From Streptomyces sp. AC555_RSS877 (GTDB taxonomy: Bacteria > Actinomycetota > Actinomycetes > Streptomycetales > Streptomycetaceae), in assembly GCF_019049245.1 (NCBI RefSeq), contig NZ_JAGMUK010000182.1:58018-122017 (forward strand): DNA of 64,000 bases, given 5' to 3'. The notes under the pieces were generated by a model. That model saw only the letters and a program-made list of their open reading frames with translations. It did no database searches and had not been told where the DNA came from. The stretch's first letter is position 1. The number at the start of each line of letters is the position of its first letter. Both the position numbers and the translations under genes were made by a program. Of the stretch, positions 25,878 through 35,290 are shown piece by piece.

Positions 25878-26528
25878 ATCCACCGCTGGCTGTGGCACGG
25901 GCCGCAATCGATCTCCGAGGCAAGCCAGCGTCGCTCCCCCGGGGAGACCTCCCGCCGGGAGTTCGTGAGGAGTGGCGCACCAGCCGATCAGCGGTGCGGT
26001 CTCCGGCATCCCGTGCCGGCGCTGCCAGGCCGGCCCGGTCGGTCGTCCGGGCCGGCCTGCCGGAAGGCAGGCACGGGGCCGTCGCAGCACCACGCTGGTC
26101 CCCGGCGCGAGCGGCCCGGCCCCCCCGCCCCAGGTGACCCGGCCTGGCCGCCCCGCCGGTCCCCCGGCTGCAGTCCGCCGCGCGCCCGTGGCTCAGCTCA
26201 TGCCAGGACAGCGCCCTCCACGACGGAAAGAAAGAAACTTTCCAGGGCATAGCGGCCAGATCACCGACCAGATGCTCGATGAGCGCGTCGACGAGCGGGC
26301 CAGTGCGCAGCGTCCACTGGATGAAATCGAGCCGTATCCGCCACCGCGCTTGTCAGAGACAGCGCCCCCGACGGGCTTCCCGACGCCTTGTCTGGTCTTC
26401 GCATCAACCCCGGTTGCACTGGCTCATACCGCTCTTGCCCGGGCCGCACGAGCCAGCTGCCGGCACCGAGAACGAGGTACGATTCCTGGATTGCTCGCGG
26501 AGACGGCCGTGGACGGTCGACGGACGCT
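25878..26528. other. Gap without recognisable genes
   Basis: Both strands have open frames, but none has a plausible start with an RBS plus a family motif, and the sequence around 26000-26170 is very G/C-skewed. I see no gene, hairpin of note or IS end here. It lies downstream of the PucR-type gene (minus strand). Confidence 0.4.
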
Positions 26529-27668
26529 TCAGGTGACCCGAAGGCCGAGCGCCAGCGTCAGTTCAAGGACCCGGTGTGGCGATGCGAGATCGGGAAACAG
26601 TTCCCGCAGCTGCGACATCCGGTACCGGACTGTCTGGGGATGGACGAACAACGCCGCCGCCACCTCCTCCCGCCTGCCCTGGTGCAGCAGCCACGCCCGC
26701 AACGTCTCCTCCAGCCGCCGTGCGGTCGCGACGGGCAAGGTCCGCAACGGTGCGAGGGCTCGGGCACGCAGGTCGGCGAACGCGTCCGCGTCGGCGCTCA
26801 GCACCAGCTCGGGCAGGTGGTCCTCGGTGTCGCGGATATCAGAGGACAGGGCGCGGGCGCGTACGGCTCGTGCGTACGAGGCGGACGCACGAGTCCATGG
26901 CCGGGCCGGGCCGGCCACGGCGGTGCGGCCGGTCAGCTGCCGCAGGAGATGTGACCGGTCGGCATCGGGGACCAGCAGCACACCGGTGGCATCCGGCAGA
27001 TCGTCGAGGACGAGGGTGCCCGGGTCGAGCGTGCGGTAGGCAGGCCGGGTCTGGGCGGCGGGCAGCAGGACCGCGGTCAGCGACACCGGAGGCTGCCACC
27101 CGGCCCGCTGAACAGAGGCCCGCAGCACGTCCGGGCTCGCGCCGGCGAGGAGGTCGCGGGCCAGGTGTTCCAGGTGGCGCTCCTGAGCCCTGCCCCGGGC
27201 GGCCAGTTCGTCGGCGTGGCCCGCAGCGCTCGCGGCGGAGAGTTCGTCGATGTAGGCGAAGGTCAGCTCGGCGAACTTGGCGACCTCCGCGGCGGGCAGA
27301 CCCGCGGGGACGGCACCCGCTGCTAGGCACCGCCAGGCCACCCGGGCACCGACACGGTAGGCGCTGAGCAGGGCGTCCATCGAACGGCCGTCGCGCACCT
27401 CGCCGCGGCCCAGCTCGTAGGCCGCATCCCCGGCGTCCCCGCCCGTGGCGTTCTGGCTCGCGAGGTCCAGATAGTGCCCCAGGGCGGTGCGGACGGCACG
27501 GCGGATGGTGGCGCCCATGCGGCCTGAAAGGGCGTTGGCGTAGGAAGGGACCTCGTCGATGATCGCCTCGACGACCTCGTCGGCGGTGGTCTTCAGCGCG
27601 GCCCGCAGTGCGGTGACCGTCGTCTCATCCAGGGCCAGTTCGCTGGCCCTCCGGATTGCATGGTTCAT
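26529..27668 (-). CDS. PucR/CdaR-type transcriptional regulator
   Basis: The 379-residue protein has no obvious ligand-binding PAS or GAF domain. Its N-terminal helical region includes RMGATIRRAVRTALGHYLDL and LLSAYRVGARVAWRCL (the RsbRD-like helical domain seen in actinobacterial PucR proteins). The middle is GGDEF-like, and the C-terminus is a PucR HTH: LEETLRAWLLHQGRREEVAA, ALFVHPQTVRYRMSQLREL, RVLELTLALGLR. It is divergent from the ferredoxin reductase/desaturase pair with an 86-bp gap holding two inverted repeats, so it probably controls that pair, perhaps in response to lipids or redox state. Confidence 0.9.
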   Translation of the reverse strand: MNHAIRRASELALDETTVTALRAALKTTADEVVEAIIDEVPSYANALSGRMGATIRRAVRTALGHYLDLASQNATGGDAGDAAYELGRGEVRDGRSMDALLSAYRVGARVAWRCLAAGAVPAGLPAAEVAKFAELTFAYIDELSAASAAGHADELAARGRAQERHLEHLARDLLAGASPDVLRASVQRAGWQPPVSLTAVLLPAAQTRPAYRTLDPGTLVLDDLPDATGVLLVPDADRSHLLRQLTGRTAVAGPARPWTRASASYARAVRARALSSDIRDTEDHLPELVLSADADAFADLRARALAPLRTLPVATARRLEETLRAWLLHQGRREEVAAALFVHPQTVRYRMSQLRELFPDLASPHRVLELTLALGLRVT

Positions 27669-27672
27669 ATTT

Positions 27673-27723
27673 TGTTCCCTGCGAACAATTCAGCCGACCA
27701 GATTTACGTCCTGCGGTCAGGAC
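27673..27723. promoter_or_regulatory. Two inverted repeats in the PucR/desaturase divergent region
   Basis: TGTTC-N5-GAACA (27673-27687) and GTCCTG-CGGT-CAGGAC (27708-27723) both lie in the 86-bp gap between the divergent starts at 27668 and 27755. The second is flanked by TTTAC on each side. Either could be a PucR-type regulator site. Confidence 0.55.
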
Positions 27724-27754
27724 TTTACGCCTTGAGGCGCAGCAAGCTGGAGTC

Positions 27755-28810
27755 ATGACGAGTGCAGCCCTTCGCAGCAGGGCGTGGAAACTGCTCGAGA
27801 TGGTCACGACGCCGCTGCTGCCGTCGGACTACCTCGACCTGGTCAGCCCGCTGCGAGCGGGCGCTGACCTGCGTGGGCGCATCGAGGCCGTGCACCCCGA
27901 GACGGCTGACGCCGCGACCGTCGTGATCAGGCCGGGACGGGGCTGGCGCGGCCACACAGCCGGTCAGTACGTGCGGATCGGAGTCGACGTCGACGGAGTG
28001 CGCCTGTGGCGTGCCTACTCCCTCACCTCGCCGACCAACCGCAAGGACGGCCGCGTCACGATCACCGTGAAGGCGATCCCGGACGGCAAGGTCAGCAACC
28101 ACCTGGTCCGCAGGGCGACACCGGGCACGCTGATCCAGCTCGACCAGCCGACCGGTGACTTCGTGCTGCCGCAGGCCAAACCCGCCAAAGTGCTCTACCT
28201 GACGGCCGGCAGCGGCATCACCCCCGTGATGGGCATGCTGCGCGACACCTCGTTCGACGACGCCGTCATGGTCCACTGCGCGCGCCAGCCGCACGATGTG
28301 ATCTTCCGCAACGAACTCCACGATTTGGTCGCGGACAAGAAGCTGCGGCTCACCGAGGTGCACACCGACACAGACGGCATGCTCGACATCGCCCGTCTCG
28401 ACGAACTCGTGCCCGACTGGGCCGAGCGCGAGACCTGGGCTTGCGGACCCGCGGGCCTGCTCGACGCCGCCGAAGAGCACTGGACCGAGCACGGCGTCCA
28501 AGAGCGCCTGCACACCGAACGCTTCCGCCCCAGCATCGTCGTCGCCGGCGACGGCGGCGAGGTCACGTTCAGCACCACCGGCAAGACCGTCGACGCGGAC
28601 GGCGCCACGCCGTTGCTGGACGTCGGCGAGGAGGCCGGCGTGCTCATGCCGTCCGGGTGCCGCATGGGCATCTGCTTCGGCTGCGTCACACCGCTCAAGG
28701 CGGGCGCCGTCCGTGACCTGCGCACCGGCGAGATCACCGAAGCCGAGCCGGGCGTCCTCATCCAGACCTGCGTGTCCGCCGCGGCGGGCCCCTGCGACAT
28801 CGAACGGTAG
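27755..28810 (+). CDS. Ferredoxin reductase with C-terminal 2Fe-2S domain (desaturase electron donor)
   Basis: The 351-residue protein combines an FAD domain (WRAYSLTSPTN, an RxYS-type flavin motif), an NAD(P) domain (LYLTAGSGITPVMGMLR, ETWACGPAGLLDAA) and a C-terminal plant-type 2Fe-2S ferredoxin domain. The cluster ligands are in SGCRMGICFGC plus the distal QTC. The arrangement matches mycobacterial Rv3230c, the reductase partner of the DesA3 stearoyl desaturase, as I recall it. The next gene, seven bases downstream, is a DesA3-like desaturase, so it passes electrons from NAD(P)H to that enzyme at the membrane. Confidence 0.93.
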   Translation: MTSAALRSRAWKLLEMVTTPLLPSDYLDLVSPLRAGADLRGRIEAVHPETADAATVVIRPGRGWRGHTAGQYVRIGVDVDGVRLWRAYSLTSPTNRKDGRVTITVKAIPDGKVSNHLVRRATPGTLIQLDQPTGDFVLPQAKPAKVLYLTAGSGITPVMGMLRDTSFDDAVMVHCARQPHDVIFRNELHDLVADKKLRLTEVHTDTDGMLDIARLDELVPDWAERETWACGPAGLLDAAEEHWTEHGVQERLHTERFRPSIVVAGDGGEVTFSTTGKTVDADGATPLLDVGEEAGVLMPSGCRMGICFGCVTPLKAGAVRDLRTGEITEAEPGVLIQTCVSAAAGPCDIER

Positions 28811-28817
28811 GAGCACC

Positions 28818-29936
28818 TTGACCGCCATCGACCCCACCGCCCACCTGACCGCGGAGCAGATCGAGGAGCTCGGCCGCGAACTGGACGCGATCCGCGACGA
28901 GGTGATCGCCGGCCGCGGCGAGAAGGACGCCGCCTACATCCGCAAGGTCATCTCGGCGCAGCGCAAGCTCGAACTGGTCAGCAGGGGCGTGCTGCTGTTC
29001 TCGATCTTCCCGCCCGCGTGGCTGCTCGGCACCGCCGGACTGTCCGTGGCGAAGATCATGGACAACATGGAGATCGGCCACAACATCCTGCACGGCCAGT
29101 GGGACTGGATGCGGGACCCGAAGATTCACTCCACCACCTGGGAGTGGGACCACGTCTCACCGTCCGAGCAGTGGAAGCACTCGCACAACGAACTCCACCA
29201 CACGTACACCAACGTGATCGGCAAGGACAACGACCTCGGCTACGGCATCATGCGCGTCGACGAGGACCAGAAGTGGCACCCCTTCCACCTCGGCCAGCCG
29301 CTGTGGAACTTCCTCAACGCCTGTTTCTTCGAGTACGGCATCGCCGCCTACGACCTGGAGCTCGCCAAGAACCTGCACAAACGCCGCCGCAACAACCCCG
29401 AGTTCCGCGCGCGGGCCAAGGAAGTCGGCCGCAAGATCCGCAAGCAGGCGCTCAAGGACTACGTGATCCACCCGCTGTTGTCGGGCCCGTCGTTCCTCCC
29501 CACACTCGCCGCCACCTTCACCGCCAACCTGGTCCGCAACCTCTGGACCCACTCGGTGATCATGTGCGGGCACTTCCCCGAAGGCGTACAGGTCTTCGAA
29601 CGCCACTCCATCAAAGGCGAGACACGCGGCCAGTGGTACCTGCGCCAGATGATGGGCTCGGCCAACATCAGCGGCAGCAAAGCCATGCACTTCATGACCG
29701 GCAACCTGTCCCACCAGATCGAACACCACCTGTTCCCGGACCTGCCCAGCAACCGCTACGCCGAAGTCGCGGTGAAAGTACGCGCCCTGTTTGAGAAATA
29801 CGAGCTGGAATACGTCACCGGCCCACTGCCCAAACAAGTGCTCTCCGCATGGCACAAAGTCTTCCGGCTCTCACTGCCGAACAAGAAACCCACAGCCAAA
29901 ACACCAAACCGCCAGCAGGAACTCACCGCCGCCTGA
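28818..29936 (+). CDS. Membrane fatty acid desaturase (DesA3-like)
   Basis: TTG 28818 is chosen because a strong RBS (GGAG) lies 7 bp before it, directly after the reductase stop; 372 residues. Three histidine boxes of the di-iron membrane desaturases are present: GHNILHGQ, HSHNELHHTYTN and HQIEHHLFPD. Hydrophobic segments lie around LLFSIFPPAWLLGTAGL and LPTLAATFTANLVRNLW. DesA3-type enzymes insert a delta-9 double bond into acyl chains using the adjacent reductase. The pair probably adjusts membrane fluidity or lipid composition under control of the divergent PucR protein. Confidence 0.94.
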   Translation: MTAIDPTAHLTAEQIEELGRELDAIRDEVIAGRGEKDAAYIRKVISAQRKLELVSRGVLLFSIFPPAWLLGTAGLSVAKIMDNMEIGHNILHGQWDWMRDPKIHSTTWEWDHVSPSEQWKHSHNELHHTYTNVIGKDNDLGYGIMRVDEDQKWHPFHLGQPLWNFLNACFFEYGIAAYDLELAKNLHKRRRNNPEFRARAKEVGRKIRKQALKDYVIHPLLSGPSFLPTLAATFTANLVRNLWTHSVIMCGHFPEGVQVFERHSIKGETRGQWYLRQMMGSANISGSKAMHFMTGNLSHQIEHHLFPDLPSNRYAEVAVKVRALFEKYELEYVTGPLPKQVLSAWHKVFRLSLPNKKPTAKTPNRQQELTAA

Positions 29937-30436
29937 ACCCCGGCACCGGTACAGAACCCCCACCCGCACCCGGCGGCACCACCCGGGGCCGGTGAGAAAC
30001 GCTGCGGACGGCAGACGACCGCCACGTCAGACCAGACGACACGGCAACCGGGCAGCCCACTGCCCGGCTGCGCTGCCTGGACGTGCGCCACAAGCTCAGC
30101 ACACAGCCCCCGGCGAGGTACTGCAGTGCACTGACCCGCCACGGCCGGGCCCGCAGACCGGGGGCGTACACACACCCGGCCCGCCGACAGCCGAACCGGG
30201 TGGAAGGCACGGGCAGCACGGACTGCGACACAGACACCGCCGGAACCGGTGCTCACCACCCCAGTAACCGACCCTGCACTGCTGCCGGGGCGGGCGGCAG
30301 CCTTGCGGATCGGCGGCGCGGTCACCGGGCCGGTGTCATTCGGCTGCCGCCTGTGCACGGCCCACGGGAAGACCGGCGTTGTTAAACCCCCGACCTTACG
30401 ATCCCGAAATCACAAGTGGTAGACCGAACGTGCCAC
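29937..30436. other. Gap between desaturase and SARP genes
   Basis: This 500-bp stretch lies between two convergent genes. Short open frames are present on both strands but none has coding bias or a motif I can support. No clear terminator hairpin was identified. Confidence 0.4.
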
Positions 30437-33400
30437 TCATGACGCACCGCTCCGTTGGCTCTCCTCCTCCGGCCCGGTCCCCTCGGCCGTCTGGGCCGGT
30501 GTGTCCAGCAGCAGGAGCGCCTTGCGCACCTCGTCGACGCGGGGCGAGTCGAGCGCCGTGTACAGCGCCAGCGCCGCCCGGAGGTGGTGCGCGGCCCGCT
30601 CCTGGTCCCGCAGCGCCTGCCGGACCAGGGCCATGCCGAGGTGGGCGCGCGCCTGTTCCTCCCGTTCCTCGATCACCGACGCCACGTCCAGTGCTGAGGC
30701 GTGCGCGCCGAGAGCCTCGCTGTGCCGTCCGGTTCCGTGCAACGCCTCGCCCAGGCCGTTGAGGGCGCCGGCCTCGCCGTAGCGCTCCCCGGTCCGGCGG
30801 AAGAGGTCCAGGGCGCGGCGCTGGTGCGCGGCCGCCTCGTCGTACCGGCCGAGACCGTGCAGCGCGTTGCCCAGGTTGGACAGCGCGTGCCCCTCCCCGC
30901 CGGTGTTACCGAGCCGTCGGAACAGGGTCAGCGCGCGCTCGAAGTACCCGGCCGCGGCCGGGTGGTCGCCCAGCCGGGCCACGACGATGCCCAGGTTGCC
31001 GAGCGCGCTGGCCTCGCCCAGCGAGTGGCCCGTCGAGCGGTAGAGCTCCAGTGCTCGGCGGTACTTCTTGATCGACGCCTGGTAGTCCTCCAGCAACTCG
31101 TGCACGATGCCCAGGTTGTTCAGCACGTCTGCCTCGCCGTGCGCGTCGCCCTCCGCGCGGAACAGCCCGACCGCCCGCTCGTGGTGCTCGGCGGCCTCCC
31201 GGTACCGCCCGCGCAGTTCGTGCAGCACGCCGACGTTGGTCAGGTGCCGGGCCTCGCCGGTCTGGTACCCGACGCGCCGGCACAGCGCGAGCGCGGTGTC
31301 GTGGTGCCGTTGCGCGCTGTCGTAGTCGCCGAGCCGCCGGTGCACCGCCCCCAGACAGACCAGCACGTCGGCCTCGCCGCGGGCGTCGCCGGCCGAGCGG
31401 GCCGCCCGCAGCGCGTGAGTGTGGACGGCCAGGGCGTCGGCGTAGTGCCCGGACCGCTCGTAGTGCCGGTGGAGGGTGGTGGCGAGGCGCACGGTGTGCC
31501 CGGACGGGCCGGGCTCCTCGGTCCGCGAGCACAGCGCCACCAGGGTGGGCTGGGCGGCGGCCAGCCAGGCGCGGCACTCCTCGGCCGTCCGCAGCGGCGG
31601 CAGTCCGGTGGCCGGCAGCTCGACGGTGGGGCGCAGATGCCGTTCGGCCGGGTAGAGCAGGTCCATGGCCGCCGCGGACGCCGCCAGGCAGTGGTCCAGC
31701 AGCCGGGCCATGGCGGCGTACCGGTCCCGCGCCAGGTCGTGCCGGGCGGCCAGCTCCCCGGCGTAGGCCCGCAGCAGGTCGTGCATGCCGTGCCGGCCGG
31801 GACCGGTCCGCTGTACCAGGTGCGCGCCGGCCAGCACGTCGAGCGCACGCCGGGCGCGGTCGGCGGACTCGCCGGCCAGGGCGGCGGCGGAGTGGACGTC
31901 GATCTCGGGACCGGGATGCAGGCCCAGCAGCCGGAACAGCCGGGCGGGCAGCTCAGGGAGACGGTCGTAGGACCAGGAGAACACGGCGCGCACCGCGGCC
32001 CGCGGATCTCCGTCGCCGTCCAGCAGGTCGAGCCGCCGTCGGCGGTCCCGCAGTTCGGCGACCAGGCCGGCCAGCGACTCGGCGGGACGCGACAGCACCA
32101 GCTCCGCCGCCACCCGCAGGGCCAGCGGCAGCCGCCCGCACTGCTCCGCCAAGGCCGCGGCCTCGGCCTGCTCGGCGTCCACGCGCGGCCCGATCAGTGC
32201 ACGCAGCAGCGCCGTCGCGTCGTCGGGGGACAGCGCGTCGAGTATCACCCGGTGCGCTCCGTGCACCGACACCAGCGACGCCAGCGCGTCCCGGCTCGTG
32301 ATCAGCACCCGGCAGTCCGGGCCGCCCGGCAGCAGCGGTCTGACCTGGGCGGCGGAGGCCGCGTTGTCGAGGAGGACGAGCAGCCGCCGTCCGTCGACGG
32401 CCGTCCGGTAGCGCGCCGCCCGGTCGTCGAGCCGCCGCGGGATCTCCGGCCCTGTGACGCCGAGCGCGGAGAGGAACCCGGCGAGGGCCTGGGCCGCGGA
32501 CACCGGCTCCTCCGGGTCGTAGCCCCGCAGATCGACGTAGAGCTGCCCGTCGGGAAAGGCGTCACGCATCCGGTGCGCCCAGTGGACGGCCAGCGCGGTC
32601 TTGCCGACGCCCGCGGTGCCGGAGACGGCGGAGACGATCACCGCCGCCGTCCGGCGGACGTCCTCCCCGGCGAGCAGATGCCCAGTCAGTTCGGCGAGTT
32701 GCTCGTCACGGCCGGTGAAGGGACAGACGTCCATGGGGAGTTGGGCTGGGATTGGCGCGGGGGCGGCGGCCGGGGCGGGCGCGGGGCGCGGTTCGGCGGA
32801 CGACTGCCCGTCATCGCTCTCGCTCAGCACCTCCTCGTACGTGGCCTGGAGTTCACGCCCCGGAGGCACACCGAGTTCGTCGGCCAGCTGCTGCCGGATC
32901 CCGGTGTAGGCGTGCACCGCCTCCGCCTTCCGCCCGGCCTCGCTCAGAGCGCGGATGAGCATCATGGCCAAAGGTTCGGACAGGGGGTGCTCGGCCGCCA
33001 GGGGGCGGAGCAGGGCGGGCACCTCCTGCGGCCTCCCCTCGTGCAGGAGGGCCCCGGCCCAGTCGAGCGCCGCCTCGATCCGCTCGCCGGTCCACACGGT
33101 CCGCATGCGCTCGGCCCACGCCCCAGCCTGCTCCGGCAGCGGCGCACCCCGCCACAGCCGCAGCGCCTCCTCCAGCACACGGAGCCGCTCGGCCTCGGCG
33201 GGGCACGCCCGGCCCCGGGCGACGAGCGCGCGGAAAAGCAGCAGGTCGACGGCGTTCTCGTCCGCTTCCAGGACGTAGCCGCCGGACGTCCTGACGATAC
33301 GGAGCGCCGCGCCCTCCCCGTCCCGCGGGTCGCCTTCTGATTCGGTCGACGCGGCGTCCTCCAGGAGCCGTCGCAGCCGGCTGATGTGCGCGTACAGGAC

Positions 33401-33580
33401 CGACCTGGCCCCGTCGGGCGGATCGGCGTCCCACACGCGGTCGATCAGGGTGTCCACGGGGACGGGACGCCCGGCGTCCGTCGCCAGCGCCGCGAGGACC
33501 GCCCGCCGGCGAGGCTGCCCCACCTCGCGCAGCCGCCCCCCGACCCACAGCTCCAGGGGGCCGAGCAAGTGCAGTCTCAC
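30437..33580 (-). CDS. AfsR/SARP-family regulator with NB-ARC and TPR domains
   Basis: The 1047-residue protein has an N-terminal OmpR-like DNA-binding domain (VRLHLLGPLELWVGGR, VLAALATDAGRPVPVDTLID). A BTAD region follows (to about 250, ending VPPGRELQATYEEVL), then an NB-ARC STAND ATPase with P-loop GTAGVGKTALAVHW and LLVLLDNAASAAQVRPLLPG. The C-terminus carries many TPR-like repeats (for example NNLGIVHELLEDYQASIKKY, GNLGIVVARLGDHPAAAGYF). Such proteins activate secondary metabolism or developmental genes. GTG 33578-33580 is chosen because the SARP fold begins there; the frame stays open further upstream. No biosynthetic cluster is in view, so the target is unknown. Confidence 0.93.
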   Translation of the reverse strand: MRLHLLGPLELWVGGRLREVGQPRRRAVLAALATDAGRPVPVDTLIDRVWDADPPDGARSVLYAHISRLRRLLEDAASTESEGDPRDGEGAALRIVRTSGGYVLEADENAVDLLLFRALVARGRACPAEAERLRVLEEALRLWRGAPLPEQAGAWAERMRTVWTGERIEAALDWAGALLHEGRPQEVPALLRPLAAEHPLSEPLAMMLIRALSEAGRKAEAVHAYTGIRQQLADELGVPPGRELQATYEEVLSESDDGQSSAEPRPAPAPAAAPAPIPAQLPMDVCPFTGRDEQLAELTGHLLAGEDVRRTAAVIVSAVSGTAGVGKTALAVHWAHRMRDAFPDGQLYVDLRGYDPEEPVSAAQALAGFLSALGVTGPEIPRRLDDRAARYRTAVDGRRLLVLLDNAASAAQVRPLLPGGPDCRVLITSRDALASLVSVHGAHRVILDALSPDDATALLRALIGPRVDAEQAEAAALAEQCGRLPLALRVAAELVLSRPAESLAGLVAELRDRRRRLDLLDGDGDPRAAVRAVFSWSYDRLPELPARLFRLLGLHPGPEIDVHSAAALAGESADRARRALDVLAGAHLVQRTGPGRHGMHDLLRAYAGELAARHDLARDRYAAMARLLDHCLAASAAAMDLLYPAERHLRPTVELPATGLPPLRTAEECRAWLAAAQPTLVALCSRTEEPGPSGHTVRLATTLHRHYERSGHYADALAVHTHALRAARSAGDARGEADVLVCLGAVHRRLGDYDSAQRHHDTALALCRRVGYQTGEARHLTNVGVLHELRGRYREAAEHHERAVGLFRAEGDAHGEADVLNNLGIVHELLEDYQASIKKYRRALELYRSTGHSLGEASALGNLGIVVARLGDHPAAAGYFERALTLFRRLGNTGGEGHALSNLGNALHGLGRYDEAAAHQRRALDLFRRTGERYGEAGALNGLGEALHGTGRHSEALGAHASALDVASVIEEREEQARAHLGMALVRQALRDQERAAHHLRAALALYTALDSPRVDEVRKALLLLDTPAQTAEGTGPEEESQRSGAS

Positions 33581-33846
33581 CGTTGACGCCGTGCTTCCAC
33601 TGGTACTCCGATCGATCCGCCACCTCCGTGACCGGTCGGCACTGCGCCGGTCGTCACAAGGTTTTCGCAAGGTCCACCGTAGATCCTCACGGCACAGGTC
33701 GTCAGGCGTTCCGCCGCACGAACCAGCCTCACGGGACAACACCCTGACGGCGCGTCACATCGGCGCCGCCGGGTCCCCTGTCGTACGGGGTTCGGCAGGG
33801 GCCCGGGTCGACCTGGATGCAGAAACACCCCAAGAGGAGACAGAAC

Positions 33847-34296
33847 ATGAACCTTCGGCGCTGGGCCGCGGCCGCGTCCGTCCTGTTGATGGCCGGGGCG
33901 GGCACCGCCGTCGCCGCCCCCGCGAGTGCGGCCCCGACCGCGGGCTGCTACGGCTCGTCCTGCGAGGGCAAGGACCCCAACATCTACTGCGCAGACGACG
34001 CGACGTCCCCCGTAGGCGGGGTGCGGCTCGGCCAGGCGTACTTGGAGCTGCGCTACAGCCCGAGCTGCCGGGCGGCCTGGGCGCGCATCTCGAACGCGAG
34101 CTACGGAAACGGCCAGTTCACCCCCTTCGCGACCGTCCACCGCAACTCCGACGGGCGCGAGTACACCTGCGCCGTGCAGCGCGGCGCCACGAGCTGCTAC
34201 ACCCGGATGGTCAACGACATCAACGTGACCTCGTACGCCAAGGGCGAGTGGGACAGCGGCGCGCAGACCTACAACGGTCGCACGTCGAGCTACTGA
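33847..34296 (+). CDS. Secreted DUF2690-type protein
   Basis: The 149-residue precursor has a Sec signal peptide (MNLRRWAAAASVLLMAGAG, then AAPASA-AP). The mature domain begins GCYGSSCEGKDPN and continues VRLGQAYLELRYSPSCRAAW, DGREYTCAVQ. Conserved cysteines suggest disulphides. DUF2690 proteins are small extracytoplasmic proteins of Streptomyces without known function. The same domain is the outer part of the membrane-tethered HTH protein at 47594-48463 (CHGAACEGRDPM, ELRHSKKCGASW). AGGAGA lies before ATG 33847. Confidence 0.9.
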   Translation: MNLRRWAAAASVLLMAGAGTAVAAPASAAPTAGCYGSSCEGKDPNIYCADDATSPVGGVRLGQAYLELRYSPSCRAAWARISNASYGNGQFTPFATVHRNSDGREYTCAVQRGATSCYTRMVNDINVTSYAKGEWDSGAQTYNGRTSSY

Positions 34297-34310
34297 CACG
34301 CACCGCCCCC

Positions 34311-34347
34311 GGCAGGGCCCGCCGCGACGCACGCGGCGGGCCCTGCC
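34311..34347 (+). terminator. Strong hairpin after the DUF2690 gene
   Basis: GGCAGGGCCCGCCGCG (34311-34326) pairs perfectly over 16 bp with CGCGGCGGGCCCTGCC (34332-34347) around a 5-nt loop, 15 bp after the stop codon. Confidence 0.85.
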
Positions 34348-34414
34348 CCCGTCGTTCTGACTGACCGTCACGAGGCGAGGGTAAGCAAGTCTCGCCGTTC
34401 ATATCCATCCCACG

Positions 34415-34873
34415 ATGCGCTTCGCCGTGCTGGACAAGCCGCCGACGCTAGCCTGCCCGGACGCGAGCATCGACGTGATCATCCTCTTCGCGGTGCTGAC
34501 CTGCATCCCCAGCAACCACGCACAAAAACGGCTGATCGCAGAGCTGAGCCGCCTGCTCAAACCAGGCGGAACGCTCTACCTCAGCGACCTGTTGATCCAG
34601 GATGACCTGCGCAATCGCGACCGTTACGCCAAGTTCGCCGCACACCACGACACTTACGGGGCGTTTGAGACCGACGGCGCAGCCTGCCGCCACCACCCCA
34701 GCGACTGGTTCCCGTCCCTACTCGCCGACTTCGAGAACGTCGACACTCGCCGAATCACTGTTACCACCATGAACGGACACGAATCAGCGGGTATCCAGAT
34801 CTTGGCTCGCAGGCCGTCACAGGCGCAGGTGGGGCCAGTCGACTCGTTCACAGCAGGCCCTGGCGATCGCTAA
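34415..34873 (+). pseudogene. C-terminal fragment of a SAM-dependent methyltransferase
   Basis: The frame reads DASIDVIILFAVLTCIPSNH, LIAELSRLLKPGGTLYLSDL and FETDGAACRHHPSDWFPSLL, the second half of a class I methyltransferase (motif III-IV LLKPGGTLYLSD). The SAM-binding glycine loop normally 40-50 residues earlier is absent: upstream sequence belongs to the gap after the DUF2690 terminator. ATG 34415 is probably a chance start. The tail after ILARRPSQ is also uncertain. Confidence 0.7.
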
Positions 34874-35290
34874 TCGGGGCCAGAAGACTCGTTCGAAGCC
34901 ACGCTGGCCGGCTTCCACCACCAGGTGCCCACCCTCCGGCACACTGACCGATCTGCTGGGCGACGGCCCGTCAGCACCCGTCCGGCGACCCGTACAGGAC
35001 CCGGACCAGAAAGTCACCTGGATGGAGTCGCCAGTCCCCGTCGCGACTGCGCACCCGCCTGCGCAAAGCCCACGGCAACGTCCCGCACGACCACACTTCT
35101 GGGGCGCCCACAGCGGGCCATAGCTCTGCGCAAGCTGCGGTCATCCCATGCGCCACCACCCCTCACGGGCCATTGCGCAACGGTGGCACCGCTGGATGTC
35201 GCCGTCCGGCACGCGAGGAAGTTGGAGTTGACGCGGTCATGATCCACGAGGCATGATCTTGAACTTTCACATGCAACAAGGGGGAACGAA
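34874..35290. other. Gap with a short direct repeat
   Basis: GGGGCCAG-NN-GACTCGTTC occurs at 34831-34849 and again at 34876-34894, 45 bp apart. The rest has only weak open frames; a minus-strand frame at about 34971-35110 (VWSCGTLPWALRRRVRS) has some coding character but no recognisable family. The end contains the promoter and RBS of the next gene. Confidence 0.4.

Noticed and set aside
30701..33340. An open reading frame of about 880 codons on the plus strand, opposite the SARP regulator
   Set aside because: It is the antisense of a well-supported 1047-residue gene; its translation is rich in G, R, P, Q and V without motifs, as expected for the complement of high-GC3 coding DNA.
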